A stretch of DNA of 64,000 nucleotides from Mytilisepta virgata (Eukaryota > Mollusca > Bivalvia > Mytilida > Mytilidae): positions 38,111,979 through 38,175,978 of the forward strand of contig CM051519.1 of the NCBI GenBank assembly GCA_028015205.1. Direction: 5' to 3'. Under the pieces are notes generated by a model, which ran no database searches, had not been told where the DNA came from, and saw only the letters and a list, made by a program, of their open reading frames with translations. Each line of letters begins with the position of its first letter. The stretch's first letter is position 1. A program made the translations under genes and the position numbers. Positions 1 through 11,255 of this stretch are shown piece by piece.

Positions 1-40
1 TCCAGGTGAGCGATATAGGTTATTGAGAGCCTCTAGTTTT
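1..40. repeat. End of a modular hairpin-ended repeat
   Basis: The window opens with CAGGTGAGCGAT followed by a GAGCCTCT segment. The same end sequence, in one orientation or the other, appears at 13350-13390, 18383-18420, 44485-44520 and 48565-48583. This is therefore the terminus of one of these modular elements, cut by the window edge. No gene is visible here. Confidence 0.55.
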
Positions 41-1200
41 TCTCTGTGGTCGACTGCTTGCCATGGGGTCTAAATATATTTAAGCATTAATCATTCTATT
101 TCATACATGAACTTTTAAGTGCTTTAGTTTAATGCAAAAGACTATAGAATGCATCAGAGTTTGAAACACGAGCGCGCGAGTTGTAATGCAACTGACGCAG
201 TTTAAACTCGGGTATACGGATTGCATTGTTGTACCTCCAATGGCAAAGTGACCGTCTCATCAGTATAGTCAGTTAAGCATATACCATCATGGTACGTTTT
301 GATTTGTCTAGTCCCAAATGGGATTACAATTTGTCCTCTGTGTCATGTACGCCATTGGTTTCTTTATTCTTTGCACATGTTTTATACTTGGACATATACC
401 CTTCAAATAACTACATAAAAATAATTCTTTAAAATAAACTTGTACTTTTCCTACATATCCACATATTTGTGACTTTATAAAGGAGTTGTTATTGTTAACG
501 TATAGGTTTGTATATTAGTTATTCTCACCCTTTTTTGTGTAATTACTTGTTATAATTAGTAGCCTTGTGTACATGTATTGCCTCGTCCTTTGTGAGTTTA
601 ATGGCAAAAATAAATAAATAACTATATTCTTGTGGATTTTAAAGAGAACACAAAATCGCAATACATTTATATATAACTAGACATTGAACCCGCGCAAGCG
701 CGGGAAAATAAGCATTTTTTTGTGGTGGCCATATTGACTTTAAAAAGTTTTTGCGGCCATGGCATTCGTGGAACAGGAACTCAATGTGGATGTTGCGGCA
801 GGCTTCCCATAAACTTTCCTGTCAAGTAGGTGGTATCAACTGATAGTTTCATGTCTATATATGCTGTAGTATTCCAGAAATGGATGTTAATGCAAACTTT
901 AACCAAAGTCAATGAAGCGTGAAATGTAGGTCAACGTGACCTAATTGTCATACGGTTGTTCGTTACTTCCGAAGATGTATCCACTGATGAAGTAGACTGT
1001 ATGCCACGTAGAATTACCAAAATGGACCTATAAGGTTCCATCATAGTCAAAATCTATGACGAAAATACAACCACATAAATTGTCAATATGTTTATGTTAC
1101 AATTAATTCTGAACTGGAACTTGATGAAAAGCTTTCATTAAATACACATTTCATAATGCATTACCTTTTTTCATTCAGAATAAATATGAAAAAGAATATG
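41..1200. other. AT-rich sequence with degraded repeats and a GC hairpin
   Basis: No supported gene. A perfect GC palindrome CCCGCGCAAGCGCGGG sits at 689-704, an abrupt contrast with the AT-rich surroundings, and looks like the edge of a mobile repeat. Around 895-960 the text (accaaagtcaatgaagcgtg, then tgacctaatt) resembles the repeat units at 26.8-27.1 kb. The stretch at 580-620 resembles a LINE or processed 3' end, but nothing decisive is visible. Confidence 0.4.
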
Positions 1201-1216
1201 AAGAAACATTTCCTTA

Positions 1217-1525
1217 GTGACGGATGAATTTTTCAAAAGATGCCGTGAGTTAAGTAGAGCATATTTTTGGAAAATAATTGTTCCAATTGTTCATTGTCAT
1301 CATGGGCAGGGCAAGCGAGGCTTAATTTCACAAATAAATCCAATAGACGATAAAAGCATTTTTAGTGTGTGGCTGCGTGTGCTTTCCACGTTTGTAAAGA
1401 TGTCCGAGATAAATTTCGTCATTAATGATAAAGATGATCATTTGTTAAAAATATTTTTATCTAGGGCTTACAGGGAATTGTATGGTAGAGATATATTTAG
1501 ACAGGTCACACGACAAATAATGTAA
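1217..1525 (+). other. Unrecognised open reading frame, possible terminal exon
   Basis: Open for 102 codons with mixed, protein-like composition, ending at TAA 1523-1525. The frame begins with GTG overlapping a possible acceptor (tttccttag at 1209-1217), so it could be a last exon rather than a complete gene. Motifs such as CHHGQGKRG and SRAYRELYGRD are not ones I recognise. No partner exon was found upstream inside the window, and random open frames of this size occur, so this is a weak candidate. Confidence 0.2.
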
Positions 1526-2690
1526 AAATGGATAATGGTTGGTTTTATCACTTTGTGCAAAGTAAACATCCGAGCAATCCAAAAACCAACTAAGTTAGGA
1601 ATTCATCTGAACTTTGCCTTACTTCTTCATAATCTTCAAAGTTCATAATGTTTATAGTTAGGAGAAATTGCATAATGGTAGAAAAAACAATCCTGAATAC
1701 ATGAAGCGGAAACATCCCACTCGAAGGAGAATGTTTTTAATTTGTTTTATTCTTCTTCCGTAATTTCAAACAAAAATACATTTAAAATATGTGCATAATT
1801 GTTTATTTAAATCAATGTGTTAAAATGATGCATTCGAGAACCTTCTAAGGGATATGTTGGGAGAATTCATACCGGAAAAGTCCATGCAAATTCCATTTGC
1901 ACATAAACAAAACTGCAGTTTAAAATTTATAAATGCAGATTGTCAAATCCGATAATAACCTTTATAATCTGAACCATACATCGTTTATTTTGAACCACGC
2001 GTTTTGCCGCCTATTCGGCTAATTCGTAAATTTAGTATTATTGATTACTAAGTCCATGTTTAATCAATTTTTCAGTAATAATTCATTGTCCGCTTTTATT
2101 CCGATTATGTTACAAACTGTCGTTAACAAAATAATTTGAATAGAGAGTCTTAGAAGTATTCTACAATTTTCCAAGAAAAACACATCCTAGCTTATAACGT
2201 GCCGAATAAACATATTAAAAAATGTAAAAATTCTCTACCAGCCTATACCTTACGTTTCTATAAGGAAACTGTTCTGCGGAAAACATTTGTATTTAACCGG
2301 AATACCCATGAAAGGAAAGAAGGACAACTGAAAATCTGGGAATTACCGCATTTTGATTTCATTTTTCACAACAAACCCGCAAATTTCTAAAGATAATTAA
2401 TGTTTAAGTCATCTCTGAGCTCGAACTCCTAACTAATAATTCAATGTACATGTACAATATATTATGCTTATCGTTTCACGTTCGCACATGCTTTTTGTTT
2501 CACTTTAACTATCTGAGAATAAATTTCAATCGTTCACTTTATATTTTGCGCTAAATAAATCCTTCATTGAAAATCAATTATTCTGTGTACCACAAAATAG
2601 GTAAGCGTATGATTTGCACCTGAATAAATTTATAAGTAGCTAAAGTAAGAACCTAAAATTATATTGTTGAAGTAAACAATACCGATAATA
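1526..2690. other. AT-rich intergenic sequence
   Basis: No recognisable gene, repeat end or RNA. A 63-codon open frame at 2199-2390 has no family resemblance and no splice or promoter context, so I do not call it a gene. Confidence 0.5.
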
Positions 2691-4240
2691 TACTGAACCG
2701 CAAAAGAAACGTCGCTTTTTCAAAATGTTAGCAAAATTCAAAATAAATATTAATTAATGATTTTTATATAATCAGTATTACGATTACATCACCAGGTAAG
2801 ATTAAATTACCTGTGAATTAAATTTTCGGTTGAATAATTTTCAGTTGATATCGTAGAGCGACCGTACCTAAAACCGCTCGTGGGACACACTTGGCGGTAA
2901 TTTTTCTTAAATCTTAAATGTTCGTGAAATTCATGCTCCTTTATGGGTATAAAAGGCCGGAGAAAATTAAAGAGTGTTAGTATCAGTGTTGACACAGAAG
3001 CTATGCCACGTCTGACTCCACAACAGAGAGAACAGGCCATTGGTCGATTGGATGCTGGGCAATCTGCCAGAGTTATTGCCAACGACTTCAACTGTGCTGT
3101 TCGAACAATTGAACGTCTACGGACACGGTACAATGCAACAAACAGCACAAATGACCGTCCACGGAGTGGTAGACCCCAAGTCACTACCCCTAGACAGAAT
3201 AGAGGCATTGTTCGTCACCATTTGATGAATCGGTTCACCCCAGCTGCCGAAACTGCCAGAAACACTGTTGGAACACATGGACGACCCATAAGTGATGATA
3301 CGGTTCGTCGGCGATTAGCTGCTAGAAACATGAGATGTCGCCGCCCAGCAAGAGGACCTATTCTTACTCCTCGACACCGTCAAGCTCGTCTTCAGTGGGC
3401 CACTCAGCGACAGAATTGGCGAAATCGACAATGGCGTAACATCATCTTCTCTGACGAAAGCCGTTACTGCATTTCAACAGCCGATGGCAGAACCAGAGTG
3501 TGGAGAAGACGCGGGGAACGTTACGAAGACAGCTGCATTCTGGAAACAGACGCGTGGGAGGACCTAGCATCATGGTATGGGGTGGAATCGGCCTTAATGT
3601 TAAACTTGGTCCAGTCATCTTTCAGAACCTTGGCCCAGGCAGAGGAAATGGCGTAACAGCTGCCCGTTACATCGACCAAGTCTTGACACCCCATGTTCAG
3701 CCCCATTTCGCACGTCATCAAAACAAGACTTTCCAACAGGACAATGCACGTGCGCATACCGCAAGAGCCACAAGAGACTTCCTACAGCAGAATAACATTA
3801 ATGTTATGGATTGGCCGGCTTTGAGTCCAGATTTAAACCCTATTGAACATTTATGGGACGAAGTTCAAAGACGGTTGAATAATGAGCAGCCAAGTCCGAC
3901 AACTGCAGCTGAACTTTCACAAGCGTTTCAGAGAGTATGGGCACGTATTCCGATGGCGTTTATTAATTGGCTCATCAACTCCATGTACCGAAGATGTGCC
4001 GCAGTAATTGGTGCCGGTGGAGGACATACACGTTATTAACGGACGTGGGAGCACAGCATTGAAAACATGTGACGTTGCGACAATTGTGACGTTTTTGTGA
4101 ACATTGTAACCAAAAGACTGTAAATCATTCATTAAATTTTGTAAAAATTAATTTAAAATACTAAAAGTATATAAATGTCACTTTGAAATAAATGTATGTG
4201 AACATGTCATTTTGTGCGACGTTTCTTTTGCGGTTCAGTA
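2691..4240 (+). mobile_element. Tc1-type DNA transposon, nearly full length
   Basis: The element is bounded by perfect 25 bp terminal inverted repeats, 2691-2715 (starting tactgaaccgcaaaagaaac) and 4216-4240 (its reverse complement). TA dinucleotides at 2689-2690 and 4241-4242 fit the TA target duplication of the Tc1/mariner superfamily. The 1550 bp length and a single transposase frame fit this superfamily. The intact termini suggest a fairly recent insertion. The only obvious defect is a one-base frameshift in the transposase, so it could still be moved by transposase supplied from another copy. Confidence 0.93.
3003..4039 (+). pseudogene. Tc1 transposase (DD34E) with one frameshift
   Basis: This encodes a cut-and-paste transposase of about 345 residues, the usual Tc1 length. 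The start is the ATG at 3003 (MPRLTPQQREQ), a typical beginning for this group; an upstream in-frame ATG at 2943 is less likely. In order one sees an N-terminal helix-turn-helix region, an RPRSGRPQ hook, a second DNA-binding half, and a catalytic core with FSDES (first D), QQDNARAH (second D) and NPIEHLW (E). Thirty-four residues lie between the second D and the E, so the triad is DD34E. The frame breaks in the G run near 3556-3561, where one G appears to be missing; the downstream half is open in the other frame to TAA at 4037-4039. Everything else looks intact. Confidence 0.92.
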
Positions 4241-4320
4241 TACAATATATTTCATTTTATGCAAGATTTTCCTCCAGTTTTTAATACTATTATTTAAACT
4301 TCCTTAACACTACACCTGTG

Positions 4321-4858
4321 TATGACACGCCGTTTTTATATTTATTCAAATGCCAAGATATCTTATTTAATTTGAAAGTAAATAAGATTTCTCTATAAGT
4401 TAATAAGATATCTCTTTAAGTTAATAAGATATCTTATAAAGTATATATCTTACTTCTTTATAAAGATATCTTTTAAACACATACTTTATTAGATATCTTA
4501 TAAAGTTTATAAGATATCTTTATAACCAGTTAAATAAGATATCACTATAAGTTAATAAGATATCTCTATAAGTTTATAAGATATCTCTATTAGTTAATAA
4601 GATATCTCATTTAGTTTATAAGATATCTTATTAAGTAAATAATATATCTCTATTATTAACTATATAAAAGATATCTTATATAGTTAATAAGATATCTTAT
4701 AAATTAATAGAGATATCTTATTTAATAAATCAGATATCTTATTTAATATATAAGATATCTCATTTTACTATTGAGGTATCTCAATTAGTTTATAAGATAT
4801 CTTATTTAACTAAATAAGATATCTCGAAATTGAATAAATATAACAACGGCGTGCCATA
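4321..4858. mobile_element. TIR element filled with GATATC palindromes
   Basis: The ends form an imperfect inverted repeat of about 29 bp: the left starts TATGACACGCCG and the reverse complement of the right starts TATGGCACGCCG, both running on to TATTTATTCAA. CCTGTG occurs directly outside both ends (4315-4320 and 4859-4864), a likely target duplication. The interior, about 4355-4825, is an irregular array of roughly twenty AAGATATCTT-like palindromes separated by TTAA-rich spacers. It encodes no protein, so it is probably a non-autonomous element whose middle is a palindromic satellite. Confidence 0.7.
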
Positions 4859-5416
4859 CCTGTGACCTGCATGCTCAAACACCGGTAAGTAGGAATTTGA
4901 GCAGAATAAACGAGTGTGGGGTTAGGGTGAGGCGTGAGGATCAGGACTCTGCCGCCGGGTCCGGTATAAAGTGTTTTATGTGTGGTATATTAAGGAAAAC
5001 GGATAGGGATTCAGATTAATTAAGTATTATTCGAAATGGCAGACACCTCCCCCCATGATTAAATCAAAACACATTCAAAATAATAGCTACTTACTTGTAC
5101 TTCACATATACTTATTTTTTTGTGACAGAATGTTTGGGAGGCATTTGCTTTACTCTTAATTATGTTTTTCTCTATTCTTTGTCGTATTTCATCTATTATT
5201 CATAGGCCTATATTATGTTGAAAAGGTACCATGCACCAAACAGTAACTAGATGATGTTAAATTACTTTAACAAAATACTTTAAAATATAGGTTTTATTAA
5301 GTATATCTTTTTTCAATCCTATTATCTCCCACGCTATCATTTTACACTCATATACAAAGTATTTTTAGTCCAAAATTCACTGAACCTTGTTAAAGGTACA
5401 TATCAGGTAAATAAAT
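4859..5416. other. Upstream region of the claudin-like gene
   Basis: No gene is visible. The 5' leader of the claudin-like gene must lie here or further upstream, but no TATA box or initiator can be assigned with confidence. An in-frame TAA lies just before the start codon, so the coding region does not extend leftward in this exon. Confidence 0.4.
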
Positions 5417-5642
5417 ATGGCGAGGAGACGAACTGTTCGTATAGATATAGGTTTTATTCAGATTACACCTTGTACATTACTTTGTATATTTTTATTCGGA
5501 TATGTTCTTCATTTCATTGGATTCTTCTCACCTTTCTGGATAGTAGAAGGATGTCATGAAAAGGGACTGTTTTATAGCTGTAGTGACTGCTTATCTCTGA
5601 ATCACACAAGGATAAAAGGTTGTTTTATTCATGACAGTTCTT
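5417..5642 (+). CDS. Claudin-like gene, exon 1
   Basis: Residues 1-75: cytoplasmic basic start (MARRRTVR), first membrane segment, and the loop with GLFYSC and the NHT sequon. The donor is TT|GTAAGT and the exon ends in phase 1. The in-frame TAA three codons upstream fixes the start. Confidence 0.85.
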
Positions 5643-8600
5643 GTAAGTATAAATCGTATATGTATAATGTTACATAATTAGATGACACAGAAATTCGAAC
5701 CTTTTCGAATCATATCTTATCGCGTTATTGAATTTTTTGTGTAGATGACATAAATTGCAAAATTAAGGTATATTGCACGCTGCTTTCGTTTTGGTTTTTT
5801 TTCAGCCGGCTTTGCTACTTACTACATAAAAATTCAATACAAAAAGCCAAAAATGATAACGTGTCCATGATTCTACTTAATCCTGGCATAATTTAATTGT
5901 CAAAATTTGATTTATGAATAAAATTCAATGAAAACTGGGTCAGAGACACCGCCAATAAACTGTCAGGGTCGTCTTAAACATTGCAATGAGGTTTGCTATT
6001 TTCCTTCGCGATAAAGTCCAGTCTTTGAATTTATAATGAAAGACGATAATAAGAGCTGCTCTGCTAGAATATTGTAGGAAATTTTGTTTTAAGATCGTAT
6101 CACTTCGATACCTATTGTATTATTGTCCCAGAAGATAATGACACGTACCATGCAGTCTAAAAGCCAAAGAATTTCGATAAATTTATTGCTTCCCTTTGTG
6201 TGCTTATTTCGGAAGAGTTGGTATCATTCAAATACTCCATTATGTTTTGGAATCTTCAAAAGTCTCAAGGGGCTTAGAGCTGAAATGGAAAAATGTGCAT
6301 TTGGTGTCAACCAAGATTTACTTGATGCACTGTCATTCTGTATTTATATATTATGTGCGTTTTTGTTCAGTTTTCTTCTTCTTGTTTTTTTGTCACATTT
6401 GAAATAAAATGGGTTTAAATTTTACATATAATCTCTTAGAATCCTCAGTCATTAATCAATAAACTGTGGATTTTTAAATGCAAATAACGAGGATACAAAC
6501 ATGCATTTGAACCCCTTAACGCTGTATGCCCAAAGTGCATGAGAATGTTGCCGTAATATAGTAAATACTAGTATAAATTTTGTTAAAAATCAAAATGACA
6601 CTTTCAGTCTTATACTTTATTCCAGATCACCATGAAGTGAATCTCTGGTTGCAACTGACATCTCTTCTATTCAACACATTTCTTCTATGTGCTCTTGTTG
6701 GATTTGTACTATGGCGTTTTTATGTACGGGATATAGTAGGTGACGGGAGCCAGGATAGTGGAAACCCATTTGATTATGACTGGTTCCATGAAATAATAGC
6801 TGGTTGCATATTTATATCCTTGTACACCATTTCAGGTTGGTATATGATAATATATTTACATATTATAGCATCATTTTCATTTTGATTTATTTTCTTTCAA
6901 CAAAACTTTCCCACGACGTAGTTTAGTCAATATCTATTATATATACTCAAGAGTGAATCATTTAATAGTTTTTAATGTAAAGAACATGTATAATTGAGGA
7001 ATAATAAGGAAAAGTAACATTGATTTTATTGGTTTGATATAGGTGAATCAGACAACCAATTACATTTAAATATTATTTATGTTCATATTTTTTTAATAAA
7101 AAAGGGTGTGAACACTGGCACATTTCAACATTTTTCAACGTATTTACATCCAAAACCGAGGCATTTCCAAGTTTAGATTCTGTGCTGTTAGTATTTTATT
7201 TTTCTTTTGATGAAAGTATTAAAGTTTTCAGATTCAAGACGTTTGTAGCAAAAGGAATGAATCTCCTAGAAATCTTACTTTAGAAAGTTGTTTTGTAGTT
7301 TTTGTAAATTCCCCATACTTCGAACGCCAGTTGAGTGAAAAAAATACTATGTAATTTTATTTTTAATTTCAATCAAGTGACTCCTTTCCTCTTTTAGTGT
7401 TTTTGTTACACTTTTACTTATTGCCCCCTTGAGGGCCCATTAATTGGATATAATTTGTATATGAAGAGAAAATATGTATTGGGTACTTTCAAAAACAAAA
7501 TTCGTTGCAGTATTGGTCATGTTTAAAGTAAATTAAAAATTCTTGCAAAACACGTCTGTTCAGACCAAAGTTTTTTCTGAATATTGATAAATAATTACTT
7601 CATAAACTGAATACATGTGCCTATAGCTATTTTTGTTACACTGTTACTTATTGCCCCCTTGAGGGCCCGTTAATTGGATATAATTTGTATATGAAGATAA
7701 AATATGTACTGGGTACTTTCAAAAACAAAATTCGGTGCAGTAATTGGTCATGTTTAAAGTAAATCAAAAATTCTTGCAAAACAGGTCTGTTCAGACCAAA
7801 GTTTTTTTCTGAATATTGATGAATAATTAGTTAATAAACTGAATACATGTGCCTATAGCTATTAAGTTTTTAAAATCCTCTACGACCCTGAAATACAAGT
7901 AGACTTAAAAAAATGTTTTAATGATCGTGTAAATGACAAACAGGTTTTAATTAATAAGCTTACGGATATAATATAACATAACTGTTATAGCAACTAAACC
8001 CTTCAATCTCGCGGATTTTTGGATCACCTATTCTCTTATAAGTCCCGCATTAATTAATATATAACTACACGTACATAGGTGTGAACTTGTAAGGATTTGG
8101 GGGGCTTATTGTTTTTTGCTCCATTTCTTTTCCTTTCTTCTTCTTCTTATTATTCTGAGCCATGAACTTGTCCGAAGTGGATCTCAAAAACCATTCAAGT
8201 GAACTTAATGAAACTTGGTACAAAAATAGGTGGCACTGTCTAGTTGTGCACAAAGGTTTCGGAATTTTCAAAATGGCCGCAGTTTCGGGGACTTTTTTGT
8301 TGACATCCCAACACAGTATTATGTTTGTTTTTTTTTTTTTTTTTTTGTTGCCATTAAAATTTAAGTAATTTTCCCTTCAACTAGTACATGAATAAATATA
8401 ACATTCCACAAGATACCTTTTTTATTCCCCACATGCCACTATGGCATATTCTCTTTTGCAGCACTTAGTTTGTAGTAAAGGCTAAATTTCAATTAACTTA
8501 CATAAATGCGTATTTTCTGGGATTTGTTTTAAAATTTTTGGTAATTACATAAAATTATCGTGAATGTGCCTGTTTGCCTGTTATAAACCGGGATTGTAGA

Positions 8601-9494
8601 TTATAAGCGGCAATGTGTGTAACTTTGGAATGTCATACTTGATGATATTTGACAATTGTTGAAGGACTCACGACCACGACTATTTTCTAAATGTGACGTT
8701 AAATCACAATGATATACATCTGTTATTACAGGTTTATTAACACTTGTTGGATGTGTTCTACTAGCCTCAAAGCACCAAGCATCAGAACTTTCCTGGTCGT
8801 TTGGACTAGGATGTACTGCAGGAGCATATTGCTTGATAATAGTAAGGATAATTACCAGTAGAACAAACTGCAATCTTTGAACACACCGTGGAATTCTGAT
8901 TGAGTATCACGACCCCTTATAAGTTTTGACGACTTGGCAAATCGATACAACAAGCCATTAAAGGGGAGGGGGGTCATAACTATTAGCGTGTTATACAGTA
9001 GTTGTAACCAATAAATTCAAAAGTTAAAAGCAAACAAATTTGCTCATCAAAAATATCTAAGGATTGTTTTCAATTTTAGAATAGATTATACAATATATTC
9101 TAACACGCCCAACCATTAACAGCGAATTAAATTGTCTGTTACAATTCAAATTAAATTATAGCTAGACAAAAAAAGTGTACTTAATTTGCAAGAAAATGGC
9201 TTCAATTACTGAAAATTTTGATTCACATGTAACATATCAGAACTACAATTAATGGAATTTTTATCAATAACTGAGATGTTTCATTTCAATTATTTATCAT
9301 TATCCTTAAATTTACAGGTAATACTGGCAGACGTAGTAATAATACAAATTAAGAGAGGACGTTTTCGTTTGAATGAAATAGTAGACACAGAATCAGACCC
9401 AGAAGACGAGTCCAAGATACCGGCATTACATGTTCAGAAACATGCTCAGTGGAAAGTTTCATTCAAAAAGAACCCGAACAGGGACTATGTATAG
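5417..9494 (+). CDS. Claudin/PMP22-like four-transmembrane protein, 4 exons
   Basis: Four exons, 5417-5642, 6626-6835, 8732-8841 and 9318-9494, join with matching phases (1, 1, 0) and GT-AG introns to give 240 residues. There are four hydrophobic segments: roughly 14-40, 80-107, 132-160 and 167-192. The first extracellular loop carries FW, then GLFYSC, then a further Cys, matching the W-GL(W/F)-C-C signature of claudin/PMP22/EMP proteins, and has an NHT glycosylation sequon. The tail is acidic then basic and ends DYV; a terminal Y-V is the PDZ-binding end of many claudins. By family it should act at the plasma membrane in cell contact or barrier function. I cannot say whether it is a true claudin or another PMP22-clan member. 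A candidate polyadenylation signal AATAAA is near 10330. Confidence 0.85.
5643..6625 (+). other. Intron 1 of the claudin-like gene
   Basis: GT-AG intron. It contains an open frame at 6123-6407 with a hydrophobic C-terminal stretch. The possible acceptor in front of it (cccag at 6127-6131) is in the wrong phase for exon 1, so it is not supported as an alternative exon. Otherwise the sequence is AT-rich and featureless. Confidence 0.6.
6626..6835 (+). CDS. Claudin-like gene, exon 2
   Basis: Residues 76-145: end of the first loop, second membrane segment, a short acidic loop (GDGSQDSGNPFDYDW) and the start of the third segment. Acceptor TTCCAG, donor CAG|GTTGGT, phase 1 on both sides. Confidence 0.85.
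6836..8731 (+). other. Intron 2 of the claudin-like gene
   Basis: Contains a two-copy 230 bp direct repeat (7400-7861, listed separately). A stretch near 8060-8340 contains pyrimidine-rich sequence, a segment around aaacttggtac similar to other repeats of the window, and a T run. No exon is supported. Confidence 0.55.
7400..7861. repeat. Tandem duplication, 230 bp period, two copies
   Basis: Two adjacent near-identical copies start at 7400 and 7630 (tttttgttacac, then ttattgcccccttgagggcc) and differ by a few substitutions and indels. The high identity points to recent duplication. It lies wholly in intron 2 and has no coding potential. Confidence 0.85.
8732..8841 (+). CDS. Claudin-like gene, exon 3
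   Basis: Residues 146-182: end of the third membrane segment, the second loop (ASKHQASEL) and most of the fourth segment. Acceptor TTACAG, donor ATA|GTAAGG; the exon ends in phase 0. Confidence 0.82.
9318..9494 (+). CDS. Claudin-like gene, exon 4 (terminal)
   Basis: Residues 183-240: end of membrane segment four, then a cytoplasmic tail with an acidic patch (DTESDPEDES) and the C-terminal DYV before TAG at 9492-9494. Acceptor TTTACAG, phase 0. Confidence 0.83.
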   Translation, partial: VILADVVIIQIKRGRFRLNEIVDTESDPEDESKIPALHVQKHAQWKVSFKKNPNRDYV

Positions 9495-10381
9495 TTAAGT
9501 TTGAGAAATGAAAGCAACCCTTTATCTATACAACTCGCATGCAGTTTTGAAAAAGAAATCGTAAAACTGAGTTTAAAACAAAAAAAAACAAAAAAACGCA
9601 GTGACAAAAGTTGTTCAGTGTGAAAGGATATACGTTTCTGACATTTTGTTAACAAAAGCAAAGATCAGTTTAAAGAAGTATAAAATGCTAAACGGAATAT
9701 CAGGTTAGGAGTTAGCCAGTCAGACTATACATTTTCATTTTCGGCAAGGGCAATGTTTATCTTTATGCTTAGGGGCGAGATCAGATGAAAAACGTAATTC
9801 AAATAGTTTGGGGGTGGGGGTAAAAATCGCTGCAAGTTTTGTTATCCGACATCGATTTTCGGATTGAAAAATACGGATTCAAGTGATGTCCAAGTCAATA
9901 TATATACATAACAAACATATATTGATGAGGAAAAACGGGACCTATGATACAAAAAATATACTCTCAAAACATATGCCCATATTGGTCAATCAATTTTTTC
10001 CAAATTAAGGGGGGGTCAGTGAAAAAAACATGTGAATTAAGTTTTTTATCCTACATTGAATTTTGACCTCGTCCCTTAATGTATGATTGTGTTAGTTTGT
10101 ATAAAATAATGCAATTGTTTGTATTTTTTATTTTATTTTTGTGTGTGTGTGTGTGTGTGTGTGTATTTAAATGTAACACTTTAAAAAACGTTTTTGTGGA
10201 AGGATTACACCCCTATCTAGTCTTTCATTTTTTATAGAGTTTTTGTATACATGTATTTGCTGTATATTAATGTAAAAAAACAATGCTATTTTTCAATCAT
10301 TTGTAATATAAATTGTATTTGTAGTAAGAATAAACTTATTTATACTTTTAACTTTAACTTTTGCTTTCGTTTGATATACAA
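9495..10381 (+). other. Probable 3' UTR of the claudin-like gene
   Basis: No coding frame. It includes a (GT)n tract at about 10140-10164 and an AATAAA near 10330 that could serve as the polyadenylation signal. The end of the transcript is inferred. Confidence 0.4.
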
Positions 10382-10517
10382 TTATCACCCTTGTTGGTGT
10401 GTGACCCGACGGTTTGTCTCCCAGAGGAAAGTAAGGTCACACGAGGGCTTGCCCGAGGGTGACCTTACTTTCCGAGGGGAGACAAACCGTCGGGTCACAC
10501 ACCAACAAGGGTGATAA
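10382..10517. repeat. 136 bp near-perfect hairpin (foldback)
   Basis: The left arm begins ttatcacccttgttggtgtg and the right arm ends with its exact complement, gggtgataa at 10509-10517. The arms are close to 59 bp with only about three mismatches (near 10423-10425) around a short loop containing gagggcttgcccgag. It is distinctly GC-richer than the flanks. Such a structure would fold as DNA or RNA into a long stem and is probably a foldback MITE. The short open frame through it is incidental. Confidence 0.85.
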
Positions 10518-11255
10518 CTGTTATATTATATCGAATATTCAACTTACTATGCGACCCAACGATTTTCGGTTGACCCAACGAATGGGCAAATATCACGTGA
10601 CACTGTTTTAACAAATCAGATTAAAGATTTCTATATGAGTATATAATATTAAGCCAAAGTAATACTAAGGATACTTATTTCACTAGTCTTCCTTGACCAT
10701 ATTTTAAAAAAGGGGGTGGGGGGCTGGAGCTCCACGAAATTGGTTTAACATCAGGAAAGTATGGTCATGCATGTCTTTGTCTTGGTTACCTTTTTAGTTT
10801 ATTTATTGATATTCTGACATGATATTGTAACGCTGGACATACATACTCATGGAAAGAAATTCACGGTACTTACCGGTATGCACAATCAGTGATCATGGGC
10901 TGGCATTGGAAATTCAATGACATATATTTTTAAAGACAGGTCAATTTTCACTTCACAGGGTCAAGTTGGCTGAAACTATCCGCTTATGCAAGAGGGGTAG
11001 TCTTCTTCCCTGAGATTCCTCAGGATATTCGTAGTGATTAAGTCTGAGACTTAACAGACCTTATATATGCACATTCAGCATATACAGAATCCTTTCCAAT
11101 AAATTGTTAGTAATTATCAAATAAATGAATGAGTCACCTTTTATTCAATAGTTCTTCAATTTACTGTACCAGTCAATTGACAGAAAATGTGATCACTTAA
11201 AAAATCTGTTTTTTTTTAAATTATTTTGTCACAAGGCCAAATCCTAATCTCTCTT
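10518..11255. other. Intergenic sequence without recognised genes
   Basis: AT-rich. Near 10548-10580 there is a doubled motif gacccaacga on either side of ttttcggt, possibly an old repeat edge. No gene is seen. Confidence 0.45.

Noticed and set aside
2807..3208. 133-codon minus-strand frame
   Set aside because: It is the shadow of the Tc1 transposase on the opposite strand.
6123..6407. Alternative exon or nested gene in intron 1 of the claudin-like gene
   Set aside because: The acceptor before it is in the wrong phase for exon 1 (joining makes TAA), no donor follows, and the hydrophobic tail is what T-rich sequence tends to encode.
10251..10514. 87-codon open frame
   Set aside because: Its second half is the hairpin itself; there is no homology and the frame exists because both arms lack stops.
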